A stretch of DNA of 64,000 bases from Thermosynechococcus sp. (GTDB lineage Bacteria > Cyanobacteriota > Cyanobacteriia > Thermosynechococcales > Thermosynechococcaceae), in the NCBI RefSeq assembly GCF_025999095.1, contig NZ_AP024678.1:2139527-2203526 (forward strand), in the 5' to 3' direction. A program made the translations under genes and the position numbers. The notes under the pieces are model-generated. The model worked only from the letters and a program-made list of their open reading frames with translations, did not search any database and was not told the DNA's origin. Positions 18,160 to 27,147 of this stretch are shown here, piece after piece. Each line of letters opens with the position of its first letter. Positions within the stretch are counted from its first letter, which is position 1.

Positions 18160-18449
18160 TCGAACGGGTGCGATCGCTGATTCGCATATGCTGCTCTAGC
18201 TAAGTTTAATTCCAATGTCTAATCAAGAAAATATCAAGAATTTTTAGGAATTTTTAGCAATTTGTGTAGATTTTTCATTCTAATCTGGCGATTATTATAA
18301 CCTTGTAAGTTTATATTGGCCATCAATTCCTATAGTTACCCCCTTTCGCCAATAACTGGGAGCTTCCTGCCAACATCCGGCGCTCTCGGCATGGCCAACA
18401 GCAAAGGGTGCTAGAATCGCCCAAACCCTGTTCCCCTCGGAGAATCCCT
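18160..18449. other. 290-bp AT-rich spacer before the output-domain gene
   Basis: It holds an A/T-rich segment (18200-18300) with a perfect 10-bp tandem duplication at 18238-18257 and a possible -10 (TAGAAT, 18412-18417) about 33 bp before the next start. No clear -35 and no terminator for rpsO-pam68 were seen. Confidence 0.4.
18238..18257. repeat. perfect 10-bp tandem duplication
   Basis: GAATTTTTAG occurs twice head to tail, placing T-tracts one helical turn apart, which could bend the DNA upstream of the next promoter. Confidence 0.85.
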
Positions 18450-19022
18450 ATGACAGCAAATGAAATGTTCCGAGCTGAGGCCTACACAAACGTGGGAAAT
18501 TTGCCCATTGACCTACAGTCCTCTAGCTTTCTGCAAAATTTCCTGGGATTAGTGGCAGAGACCCTTGAAGATATTGTTGGGCTGGATGATGCTTCTGGCT
18601 TTATTGCCCTTGTGGGACAGCAAATGGGCAATCACATCAACAAGCTTTACACCCAAGCCCTCGGCGATCGCCCCCTTGATGCTAAGACAGTGGCTCAAAT
18701 TCTTGTAGATCTCAAAAATCGTATTGAAGGGGGATTTTTCCTGATTGAGCAAGATGAGGAGCGCATTATTTTAGGGAATCAGCGTTGCCCCCTTGGCAGT
18801 GGTGTGATTGGTCATCCCTCATTGTGCATGATGACCTCAAGTGTCTTTGGCGTCATTGTGGCGCACCACTTGGGCTATGCCAAGGTTTGTATTGAAGCGG
18901 CGATCGCCAATGGAGATCAAGGGTGCCGCGTCGTGATCTATACCCAACCCACTGCTGCTGCCGCTGCTGCCAAAGGACGAGAGTATTATCCGGTTGAATC
19001 ACATGAGGCCGGTCTAAGCTAG
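18450..19022 (+). CDS. metanogen-output-domain (MOD1) protein, signalling partner
   Basis: 190 residues from ATG 18450 (CGGAGAA upstream). The whole protein looks like one output domain of the MOD1 type: an N-terminal helical part, then RCPLGSGVIGHPSLCMMTSSVFGVIVAHHLGYAKV and IANGDQGCRVVIY. Cysteines at 113, 126, 147 and 159 include the family-typical ones. Such domains usually sit at the end of sensor proteins. Here it stands alone, 28 bp before a PAS-GGDEF diguanylate cyclase, so the two probably form a signalling pair. The ligand is unknown. The family call is from memory of the motif pattern. Confidence 0.7.
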   Translation: MTANEMFRAEAYTNVGNLPIDLQSSSFLQNFLGLVAETLEDIVGLDDASGFIALVGQQMGNHINKLYTQALGDRPLDAKTVAQILVDLKNRIEGGFFLIEQDEERIILGNQRCPLGSGVIGHPSLCMMTSSVFGVIVAHHLGYAKVCIEAAIANGDQGCRVVIYTQPTAAAAAAKGREYYPVESHEAGLS

Positions 19023-19050
19023 GCAAGTAGTTCATTCCAGCGGGGTCAAG

Positions 19051-20061
19051 ATGAGCAATTTTACACTGGATGTTGGCGTATGGATTGATCTGTTGCCGGA
19101 GCCAACGCTGGTCATGGATCTCGAGGGCAACATTGTGGCCGTTAACTCCAGTGGCCGTGAATTTTTTGGCGGCAGCGTGCTTGATTGCAACCTTAGGGAA
19201 CTCGTAGCCACTCCGCCAGAGAAACTCAAAAAATGGCTGCTCCTTTGGCAACAAGCGACGCAAATAGTGCCCGGGACTCTGCGAGACCCCCAAGACCAAA
19301 AAATTGAAGTGGAAGCCGTGGGTATCCACCGTTGCCAGCCCCCCTTGATTCTGCTGCGCGTCTTGCGCCAACCTCGGTTTCTACGGCAGTTTATTATCCA
19401 ACGGCAACAGTTTCAGCAGTTGCAACAGCAGATGGCACAGCAAACCGCTTTGATTGTAGAGCTACAGCAGCGGCAAAAACAACTAGAGGCAGAAAACCAC
19501 CATCTACAGGAGATCTCACGGCAAGATAGCCTGACCAAACTGGCGAATCGGCGTGCCTTTAAAGCCTGTCTGCCGATAGCTTGGCGGGAATCGGCCACCA
19601 CCCATACTCCCTTTGCCATTGCCCTGCTGGATATTGACCACTTCAAGTGCTACAACGATACCTATGGCCATCTGGCGGGCGATCGCGCCCTGCAACGGGT
19701 TGCCCATGCCATTAAATCTCAGGTGCGGGAAACAGATCTGGTCGCTCGCTATGGCGGTGAAGAGTTTATTCTCCTGTTACGCCAGACCGACCACGATGCT
19801 GCCATTTGTGTTCTAGAGCGAGTCTTTAAACACATCCGCAACCTAGGGATTCCCCATGCCAGTTCACCAGTGCAGCCCTACCTCACCGTTAGTGCCGGCA
19901 TTTGCATTGTGGCCGCTTCCCTTCAGGACTGCCCAATGGCGGAGCTGGTGGCGACTGCCGATGCTGCTTTGTACGCAGCCAAACACTCAGGGCGCGATCG
20001 CTATGTGTTGCAAACCTATCCTGGCATGAGTGTGCCCATCTCTCCCAGCCAAGAAATTTAG
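19051..20061 (+). CDS. PAS-GGDEF diguanylate cyclase
   Basis: 336 residues. The N-terminal PAS domain (LPEPTLVMDLEGNIVAVNSSGREFFGG) is followed by a Gln-rich coiled coil (about 110-165) and a GGDEF domain with the active-site signature RYGGEEF. RETD sits five residues upstream, which is the inhibitory I-site, so c-di-GMP feedback is expected. It makes c-di-GMP from GTP; no EAL domain is present. It is cotranscribed with the MOD1 protein, which may deliver or modulate its signal. Confidence 0.92.
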   Translation: MSNFTLDVGVWIDLLPEPTLVMDLEGNIVAVNSSGREFFGGSVLDCNLRELVATPPEKLKKWLLLWQQATQIVPGTLRDPQDQKIEVEAVGIHRCQPPLILLRVLRQPRFLRQFIIQRQQFQQLQQQMAQQTALIVELQQRQKQLEAENHHLQEISRQDSLTKLANRRAFKACLPIAWRESATTHTPFAIALLDIDHFKCYNDTYGHLAGDRALQRVAHAIKSQVRETDLVARYGGEEFILLLRQTDHDAAICVLERVFKHIRNLGIPHASSPVQPYLTVSAGICIVAASLQDCPMAELVATADAALYAAKHSGRDRYVLQTYPGMSVPISPSQEI

Positions 20062-20090
20062 AGAAACCTCCTGTCGCTGCCGCTGCTAGA

Positions 20091-20096
20091 TATAAT
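20091..20096 (+). promoter_or_regulatory. candidate -10 element of petH
   Basis: A consensus TATAAT 112 bp before the petH ATG, in the 147-bp spacer; no convincing -35. It would give a leader of roughly 105 nt. No NtcA box (GTA-N8-TAC) was seen in the spacer. Confidence 0.4.
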
Positions 20097-20205
20097 GTGG
20101 GTGGCCAAAGCACGGCAATCCCGTAGCCGAAACGTGATAGTTGATCGCGGTTGGGGCGTTGTGTTGCAGAATGTAAAGCTGAGTTAATTTTTGGAGATCG
20201 TGTAG

Positions 20206-21378
<1,173 letters not shown>

Positions 21379-21390
21379 GGAGATGATCTG

Positions 21391-21406
21391 GGGGGCGATC
21401 GCCCCC
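21391..21406. other. extended HIP1 palindrome after petH
   Basis: GGGGGCGATCGCCCCC is a perfect 16-bp palindrome 12 nt after the petH stop. It could fold in RNA but has no T-run. It is built on the HIP1 octamer that recurs throughout the window. Confidence 0.6.
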
Positions 21407-21531
21407 TATGTTCATCTCAAGTACGGCGTGGAGCTGTAAGGATAAAATGGAAACAGAGGGAACAGATGGAGCTGTTACCGAGAAACCAATGGCGGGTGTA
21501 GGGTCGCTAAAATGTAACCTACGGCAGGTCG

Positions 21532-21549
21532 AATTATCAAAATTATCAA
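21532..21549. repeat. perfect 9-bp tandem duplication
   Basis: AATTATCAA occurs twice head to tail, about 40 bp before the start of the small membrane protein gene. Confidence 0.8.
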
Positions 21550-21589
21550 TATTCCCGTATTCTGCTGGGAAGTCATCCAGCGATCGCCT

Positions 21590-21874
21590 ATGATTTATCC
21601 TCGCTTTCTGCGCAAAGCCTACCGCAAGGAACCCCTCTCCGCCTTTCTCCTGTTGATGGGAGGGGTTGACTCGACCATCGGCGGCTTGGGGGGCTATAAC
21701 GGGTTGCTGCTACTGGGTCTGGCTCTGATGGGCAGTGGCCTCCTCTATCGCCTCCGCCAGCGATCGCCCGAACGTCCTCTTCCTGAAAAAGTTCCCCAGT
21801 ATGCGCTGCCACCCCAATCTTCTCGGCCCTTGCCGATGCTGACCATAAGCAAAAAACAGCCCCCCCTGCGCTAG
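21590..21874 (+). CDS. small cyanobacterial membrane protein
   Basis: 94 residues. MIYPRFLRKAYRKEPLSAF is a basic amphipathic start, followed by two hydrophobic segments (about 19-38 and 38-53) and a polar Pro-rich tail. The pattern resembles small conserved two-TM proteins of cyanobacteria, but I recognise no named family. The stop overlaps the convergent menF end by four bases. Coding is supported by clean hydrophobic/basic partition; function unknown. Confidence 0.6.
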   Translation: MIYPRFLRKAYRKEPLSAFLLLMGGVDSTIGGLGGYNGLLLLGLALMGSGLLYRLRQRSPERPLPEKVPQYALPPQSSRPLPMLTISKKQPPLR

Positions 21875-23247
21875 GCCAAAGCTGAGATCATCGTCTGAAA
21901 TTTCCACAGGATTTCCTGCCATTCCCGTTCAGGGTGAGAGCCTTTGACAATCCCCGCCCCAGCAAAAAGATGGGCATGGTTGCCCTGAAGGCGGGCAGAG
22001 CGGATGCCGACAATAAATTCCCCTTCACCGGTGGGTGTCACCCAACCAAGGGGCGCCGCATAGCCATTGCGATCAAAGGGTTCCAGTTGCCGCAGCCAAT
22101 GTTGTGCCCGGGCAGCAGGATAGCCCGCCACTGCTGGCGTCGGGTGCAAGGCCGCCACCACTTGGAGAATATGAATTGGTTGAGGCAGGGGTGCCCGAAT
22201 CAAGGTTTGCAGATGTTGAATATGACTCAATTCAAGGATGCGGGGTTTGGCGGGCACCTCACAGGTCATGCCCAACCGTTGGAGGGTTTGGCAGAGAAAC
22301 TCCACAATGATCTGATGCTCGTAGCGTTCCTTGGGGCTATGGTAAAGGCCATTGCGCAGGCTTTGATCCTCCTGTTGGGTTTGCCCCCGGGGACGGGAGC
22401 CTGCCAAGGCATCGGCACAGAGGACGCCATCGGCAATCTTGACCAAGCGTTCGGGACTGGCTCCCAAAAAGACCTGCTGCCGCTGTTGGCCAACACTGAA
22501 GATGTAGGAATTGGTGTACTGCTGGCGCAGGTTTTGCAACGTTCCCAGCCAGTTAAAGCCCTGAGGCTGCTCTAGGGTAAGGGCAGCGGCTAAGACCAAT
22601 TTTTCGATGTCTCCCGCCGCGAGGAGCTTGAGGGCATGCTTGACCCTGCCAATGAATTGTCCATACTGCTCAGTCAGGGGCGGTAGGGCGATCGCCAGGG
22701 GCGGTGGACAGGGGGGCGGATCAGCGAGAATGTGGGCCAGTGCCCGCCGCACCAGTTGCCAGTCTTGCCAGAGGCGATGGGGTGTGCTGGTCTGTAGGGC
22801 ACAATTGAGGGTGAGCCAAACCTGATCTAGACGCTGAATGACCTGCCAGCGGGGTAAGACCCCCCGGTTAGAGCCTGTGTGATCCCAAAAACTGAATTGA
22901 CAGAACATACGCGGTTCGGCTGGAGCGATCGCCCACACGCGGCTGAGGGTTTGTTCACTAAAACGCTGCAGTTCCCCAAACCGCTGCTGTCCCTGAACAC
23001 TGCTGGTCGCCACTGCACCACACGCAGCAACGATCTCCCCCGCTTGCTCAAGGTAAAAATGCTCCCCTTCACCACTGAGTTGCATCAGACCCACCAACAG
23101 CATCAGGGGATCAACTGTTGGTAAGGAAATACCTAAACTGAGGAACTGACAATTGGCCTGCTGTGCTGCCTGAATTCCAGCGCTGACCTGAGTATAAAAC
23201 TCGGACTCAGAGGATAAATCAAACGTAAGGGGCAGCGAAACGGGCAT
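21871..23247 (-). CDS. menF: isochorismate synthase
   Basis: About 458 residues of the chorismate-binding family, converting chorismate to isochorismate, the first step of phylloquinone synthesis in cyanobacteria. The C-terminal catalytic half shows LAGSRPRGQTQQED, the KERYEHQIIVEFLCQTL helix, HPTPAVAGYP and EFIVGIRSARL with AGAGIVKGSHPEREW. The N-terminal half is variable as usual. ATG 23247 is preferred; 23253 is in frame. menE, which acts later in the same pathway, is at 28946, not in the same operon. EntC-type siderophore synthesis is less likely because no siderophore genes surround it. Confidence 0.9.
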   Translation of the reverse strand: MPVSLPLTFDLSSESEFYTQVSAGIQAAQQANCQFLSLGISLPTVDPLMLLVGLMQLSGEGEHFYLEQAGEIVAACGAVATSSVQGQQRFGELQRFSEQTLSRVWAIAPAEPRMFCQFSFWDHTGSNRGVLPRWQVIQRLDQVWLTLNCALQTSTPHRLWQDWQLVRRALAHILADPPPCPPPLAIALPPLTEQYGQFIGRVKHALKLLAAGDIEKLVLAAALTLEQPQGFNWLGTLQNLRQQYTNSYIFSVGQQRQQVFLGASPERLVKIADGVLCADALAGSRPRGQTQQEDQSLRNGLYHSPKERYEHQIIVEFLCQTLQRLGMTCEVPAKPRILELSHIQHLQTLIRAPLPQPIHILQVVAALHPTPAVAGYPAARAQHWLRQLEPFDRNGYAAPLGWVTPTGEGEFIVGIRSARLQGNHAHLFAGAGIVKGSHPEREWQEILWKFQTMISALA

Positions 23248-23375
23248 AACCAAACAAGGTCAAGATTGCCCTTACATTTTCCCCTTGGTAGGGAACCTTT
23301 GGCAAAAAGACTGGCACTTGCCGATGTCCCTGATTATGCTGAAGAGTAGGATCACGGTCTATTTCTGAGGCAAGT

Positions 23376-23783
23376 ATGGCTAAAGTTGTGAAAACAGATG
23401 CGCAGTGGCAAGCCCAACTGACTCCTGAGCAGTACTATGTCACCCGCAAAAAGGGAACGGAGCGCGCCTTCACGGGCTGCTACTGGAATAACAAAAAGCC
23501 CGGTCTCTATTGCTGTGTCTGCTGCGGCACACCACTCTTTCGCTCTGAGACAAAGTACGATTCTGGCACCGGTTGGCCCAGTTTTTGGCAGCCCCTTGAT
23601 CCCAACAATATCCGCATGGAGCGGGATCTTTCCCATGGCATGGTGCGCACGGAAGTCCTATGTGCTGTCTGCGATGCCCACCTGGGTCATGTCTTTGAGG
23701 ATGGCCCGCCCCCCACAGGACTGCGCTACTGCATTAACTCAGCGGCACTGGCATTTATCCCTGAATCTGCCGCCTCTTCATGA
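23376..23783 (+). CDS. msrB: peptide methionine-(R)-S-oxide reductase
   Basis: A 135-residue repair enzyme reducing methionine-R-sulfoxide in proteins. Two CxxC pairs for structural zinc are present (CCVCCGTPL and [12 protein letters not shown]), plus the GTGWPSFW substrate pocket, and the catalytic Cys in [10 protein letters not shown]. Full length. It diverges from menF with a 122-bp intergenic region. Confidence 0.96.
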   Translation: MAKVVKTDAQWQAQLTPEQYYVTRKKGTERAFTGCYWNNKKPGLYCCVCCGTPLFRSETKYDSGTGWPSFWQPLDPNNIRMERDLSHGMVRTEVLCAVCDAHLGHVFEDGPPPTGLRYCINSAALAFIPESAASS

Positions 23784-23893
23784 GTCCGGTGATTGAACAC
23801 CTGCAAAGTCTCAACCGCATTTTGGTCAAGCTGGTGCGGCGGCTGCTGTTTCAGAGGGAGACGTTGAGAAAATTTTCAGGACATTTTCTATAG
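23780..23893 (+). CDS. possible 37-residue protein overlapping the msrB stop
   Basis: ATGA overlap with msrB starts a short frame [20 protein letters not shown] and on to 37 residues: basic, amphipathic, one possible helix. The coupling to msrB is the only support; it may be a chance frame or the decayed start of a larger gene. Confidence 0.25.
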   Translation: MSPVIEHLQSLNRILVKLVRRLLFQRETLRKFSGHFL

Positions 23894-24390
23894 GGGTGCC
23901 GGCAGTCTCAATGGGGCAGGGGTGAGTCTTTACTTTTACTGGAGCGATCGCTAGCCCATTAGTCAAGAGCCAGGGCAAGGGTTTGCGCCAGGGATAAAGC
24001 TAACCGCAAATGACTATCCTCTCGCCAACTCAATTTAGCTATTAGGCGGCAAGCCTCCGCCCCAGACGTGAGCATGACCGTGGGGAGGATGTTACAAAAT
24101 TCTGACCCTTGACAAACCCAAGGCAAAGGCGAGAGACTTAAGGCCAACATCATCTTTTTATCTGGGTTTTGTGTAAAATGGCCAGTTGAAGTTTCCTGTT
24201 TTAACTTAACTCTCGTGGACGTTTGTGCATAGGTTCCCTTTTAGCCACGAAACTAAGATTGTTAAAACACGAGAAATACCATCTGGCTTCTACGTTTCTG
24301 ACCTGTCGCGGCGACAATACCACGGCACTTCAGAAAGGGTTTACAACTCATACATTTACTTACATTTACTAGGAGCAATAGTGAGTCGCT
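23894..24390. promoter_or_regulatory. long spacer with structured sepF leader
   Basis: About 500 bp. A 64-codon minus-strand frame (23959-24153) is hydrophobic and unsupported. From 24198 the plus strand holds nested complementary segments: GTTTTAAC (24198) with GTTAAAAC (24261), TCTCGTG (24211) with CACGAGA (24268), TCGTGG (24213) with CCACGA (24245), and a perfect TGTCGC-G-GCGACA hairpin (24304-24316). Several pairings exclude each other, as in a switching leader. No known riboswitch class was recognised. Confidence 0.45.
24351..24370. repeat. perfect 10-bp tandem duplication before the sepF ribosome site
   Basis: TACATTTACT occurs twice head to tail and abuts the AGGAG at 24371. Confidence 0.85.
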
Positions 24391-24410
24391 ATGTTGGGCA
24401 AACTCCGTGA
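24381..24410 (+). other. candidate nine-residue uORF overlapping the sepF start
   Basis: AGGAG at 24371 is five bases from GTG 24381, whose frame encodes MSRYVGQTP and stops at 24408-24410, past the sepF ATG at 24391. The same AGGAG is about 15 bases from the sepF ATG, longer than ideal, so ribosomes may enter at the uORF and reinitiate. Confidence 0.35.
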
Positions 24411-24957
24411 CCTGATGGGTCTAACCCCAGAAACTGACCTCTACGATGAGGAATACCCTCAAGGAACGGCACGAACACTAACCACAGAACCGGACGTAGA
24501 ACCGCTGCCCGCATCGCGGCCAAACCTGGGTCATGACTTTGACACCAGTTCATCCCCCGCGGTTGCCCCTGGTTCAGTGCCGACGGGATCAACTGCCGCC
24601 AATGTGATTGGTATGCCTAATGCCGGCCGTTGGTGGGGGGCAGTGGCCGAAGTCTTGGTGATGCAGCCCCGCAGTTTTAGTGAAATGCCTGAGGTGATCA
24701 AAGCCCTTAAGGAGCGCAAGTCAGTGGTGCTCAATCTGACCTTGATGGAGCCAGAGCAAGCCCAACGCTCAGTGGATTTTGTTGCCGGTGCGACGTTCAC
24801 AATTGATGGCCATCAAGAGCGTATTGGCGAGAGTATTTTCCTCTTTACACCAAGCTGTGTCCAAGTGAGTACTCAAGTGGGCGGCGTTCGTCCAAGTGCA
24901 ACCCCCACCCCCCCGCCCGCTTGGGGTATGGATGCCCAACAACAGCGTAGTGCTTAG
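24391..24957 (+). CDS. sepF: cell division protein SepF (Ylmf/Cdv2)
   Basis: 188 residues: an N-terminal amphipathic membrane-targeting helix ([11 protein letters not shown]), an acidic/Pro-rich linker (about 15-75), then the SepF core ([68 protein letters not shown], given here only as its location, residues 85-155). SepF links FtsZ to the membrane at the division site. The 3' end overlaps proC. The usual pipX/pipY neighbours of other cyanobacteria are not present here. Confidence 0.95.
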   Translation: MLGKLRDLMGLTPETDLYDEEYPQGTARTLTTEPDVEPLPASRPNLGHDFDTSSSPAVAPGSVPTGSTAANVIGMPNAGRWWGAVAEVLVMQPRSFSEMPEVIKALKERKSVVLNLTLMEPEQAQRSVDFVAGATFTIDGHQERIGESIFLFTPSCVQVSTQVGGVRPSATPTPPPAWGMDAQQQRSA

Positions 24958-25753
24958 GGTGCCTGCTCTTGGGATCATTGGCTGTGGCCGCATGGCGGAG
25001 GCAATGCTTTCGCGGCTGCTTGCGAATGGTCTATTGCCAGACCATGTGTGGGTATCGGTGCGATCGCCCCAGCGGCAACAGTACTTAGCCGACACCTACG
25101 GGGTTAGAGTAACAACGAACCCAGAAGTAGCGACTGCCGAAACGCTGCTACTGGCGGTCAAGCCACAGGTCTTTGCCGAGATTGAGTCGGAACTCGCGGA
25201 TACGCCGGTAGCTCAGGAGAGGGGGGTTGTCCTTTCTATCATGGCAGGGATCCACAGTGGGCGACTGCGGCGGCTTTTTCCCCAGCGGTTGATCTTTCGG
25301 GCGATGCCGAATACACCAGCACAGGTGGGCGCCGGCGTGATTGCCCTTGCGAGTGACGGTGCGGCCAGTGAACTGGCGGTTCAAAAGATTCAGCATTTGT
25401 TGGGGGTGCTGGGGCAGGTGGTGGCTGTCAGTGAAGGGCAAATGGATGCGGTCACGGCGCTGTCTGGCTCCGGCCCTGCCTTTGTTGCTCTAATTGTCGA
25501 GGCCCTCTGTGATGCTGGGGTGGCGGTGGGTTTATCGCGATCGCTGACACAGGAACTCGTTTATGGCACAATAGCAGGCACAGTACAATTACTTAAGGAG
25601 CGTGGACTGCATCCGGCGCAACTCAAGGATGCGGTCACCAGTCCTGCGGGGACAACCATTGCGGGTCTCGAAGTACTGGAAGCTGCCGGTATGCGTGGAA
25701 CCCTCATGCAAACGGTAAAAGCGGCCTACGAGCGTTCCCAAGCCCTTAACTAA
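24932..25753 (+). CDS. proC: pyrroline-5-carboxylate reductase
   Basis: About 273 residues, last step of proline synthesis with NAD(P)H. The Rossmann motif is [14 protein letters not shown]; the family signature near the C-terminus is [20 protein letters not shown] with [18 protein letters not shown] 24932 overlaps the sepF end by 26 bp; GTG starts closer to the sepF stop are also possible. The sepF-proC linkage is common in cyanobacteria and firmicutes. Confidence 0.95.
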   Translation: MPNNSVVLRVPALGIIGCGRMAEAMLSRLLANGLLPDHVWVSVRSPQRQQYLADTYGVRVTTNPEVATAETLLLAVKPQVFAEIESELADTPVAQERGVVLSIMAGIHSGRLRRLFPQRLIFRAMPNTPAQVGAGVIALASDGAASELAVQKIQHLLGVLGQVVAVSEGQMDAVTALSGSGPAFVALIVEALCDAGVAVGLSRSLTQELVYGTIAGTVQLLKERGLHPAQLKDAVTSPAGTTIAGLEVLEAAGMRGTLMQTVKAAYERSQALN

Positions 25754-26200
25754 GTGCCTATGCCCAACTCTGCCCCAACCGCTGATCCCCCCGCCATTGA
25801 AGGCTTAGATGCAAAAGTGGTGTTTATTTACTACTTTGCCTGTGTTACTGCCATCACCGCCCTGAGTTTGAGCCAAATTTGCCACTGGAGTCTAGTGTCT
25901 CCTCTGCCCTACCGTTGGGGATTGGTCCTGGGAGTTGTGGTGGGGGCGATCGCCGCCTATCGGAATCATACGAAAATGCTGGCAGTCACCCTGCCGCAAC
26001 TGTTGCGGCTGGAGGCATGGCTCAAGGACCAGGGCTACGAAGTGAGCGAGACCGCAGAGAATTTGACCATTTATCGCTCGCCCCAAAGCTGGCGACGCGG
26101 GGCAATCATTCTGGAGAATTTGGGCGATCGCCGGCGCGTGTATAGCCGCGCGGTCACGATTCGGCAACTGCAACGGGACTTGGCTGAGGGTGGACTGTGA
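25754..26200 (+). CDS. conserved cyanobacterial two-TM protein
   Basis: 146-148 residues starting at GTG 25754 or ATG 25760, directly after the proC stop. Two membrane helices (about 20-45 and 55-72) are followed by a cytosolic domain with [21 protein letters not shown] and an Arg-rich end. The stop overlaps the GTG start of dapA. The C-terminal alpha/beta pattern and strict spacing in the operon support a real gene. No family name recognised. Confidence 0.7.
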   Translation: MPMPNSAPTADPPAIEGLDAKVVFIYYFACVTAITALSLSQICHWSLVSPLPYRWGLVLGVVVGAIAAYRNHTKMLAVTLPQLLRLEAWLKDQGYEVSETAENLTIYRSPQSWRRGAIILENLGDRRRVYSRAVTIRQLQRDLAEGGL

Positions 26201-27087
26201 CTGACTTAGGACGTGTAATTACCGCCATGATTACGCCATTTACCGCTGAGGGCGCGATCGCCTACGATGTGGCGGCAAAACTGGCACAGCACCTTGTGGC
26301 CAATGGCTCCGATGGCATTGTGGTTTGCGGCACCACAGGCGAATCCCCCACCCTGACTTGGGAAGAGGAATTTCAACTCTTTCAAACGGTGCAGCAGGCG
26401 GTGGCGGGCAAAGCCAAAATTATTGCCGGTACGGGTTCCAACTCCACCCGGGAAGCCGTTTATGCCACGGCAAAGGCCGCAGAACTCGGCCTCGACGGTG
26501 CCCTCTTGGTTGTCCCCTACTACAATAAACCGCCCCAAGAAGGACTCTACGCCCATTTTCAGGCGATCGCCAAAGCGGTGCCGGACTTTCCCCTGATGCT
26601 CTACAACATCCCCAGCCGCACAGGGCAAAACCTGCTGCCAGAAACAGTCATCCGCCTTGCTGAGTACCCAAACATTGTGGCCATCAAAGAAGCCAGCGGC
26701 AGCCTTGATCAAGCCAGTACCCTGCGGGCTGCTCTACCGCCGACCTTTCGCATTTACGCCGGCGATGATTCCCTGACGTTGCCATTACTGGCCGTTGGTG
26801 GTTATGGTGTAGTCAGCGTGGCTAGTCACCTTGTGGGCCCACGCATTCAAGAGATGATCCAAGCCTTTGTCCAAGGAGACACCGCCAAAGCCACGGCTAT
26901 TCACTGTCAACTATTGCCCCTGTTCAAGGTTTTATTTGTGACGACAAACCCGATTCCAATCAAAGCTGCCCTTAACCTCCAAGGTTGGTCAGTGGGTGAA
27001 CCCCGACTACCCCTCACAGCTGCGAGTGACGCTGTAATTGGCCAGTTGAAAAGCGTTTTAGATGACCTTGGTCTACTGAAGTCTTAA
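26197..27087 (+). CDS. dapA: 4-hydroxy-tetrahydrodipicolinate synthase
   Basis: A 296-residue TIM-barrel aldolase that condenses pyruvate with aspartate semialdehyde at the head of lysine and diaminopimelate synthesis. Motifs: [25 protein letters not shown] with the catalytic Tyr, and [10 protein letters not shown] with the Schiff-base Lys. GTG 26197 overlaps the previous stop. It precedes rnj by 60 bp; this order is conserved in other cyanobacteria. Confidence 0.97.
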   Translation: MTDLGRVITAMITPFTAEGAIAYDVAAKLAQHLVANGSDGIVVCGTTGESPTLTWEEEFQLFQTVQQAVAGKAKIIAGTGSNSTREAVYATAKAAELGLDGALLVVPYYNKPPQEGLYAHFQAIAKAVPDFPLMLYNIPSRTGQNLLPETVIRLAEYPNIVAIKEASGSLDQASTLRAALPPTFRIYAGDDSLTLPLLAVGGYGVVSVASHLVGPRIQEMIQAFVQGDTAKATAIHCQLLPLFKVLFVTTNPIPIKAALNLQGWSVGEPRLPLTAASDAVIGQLKSVLDDLGLLKS

Positions 27088-27147
27088 GACAACGCCGGGC
27101 ATTTCCCAAGCTGCACCTTTTTTGTTCGTTTCACTGTAAGGAGACCT

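Noticed and set aside
21408-21593. 61-codon plus-strand frame between petH and the small membrane protein
   Set aside because: It contains the HIP1 palindrome region and the 9-bp duplication, lacks a ribosome site, and overlaps the next gene.
23959-24153. 64-codon hydrophobic minus-strand frame before sepF
   Set aside because: No ribosome site, no recognised relatives, and no conserved context; kept only as a note.
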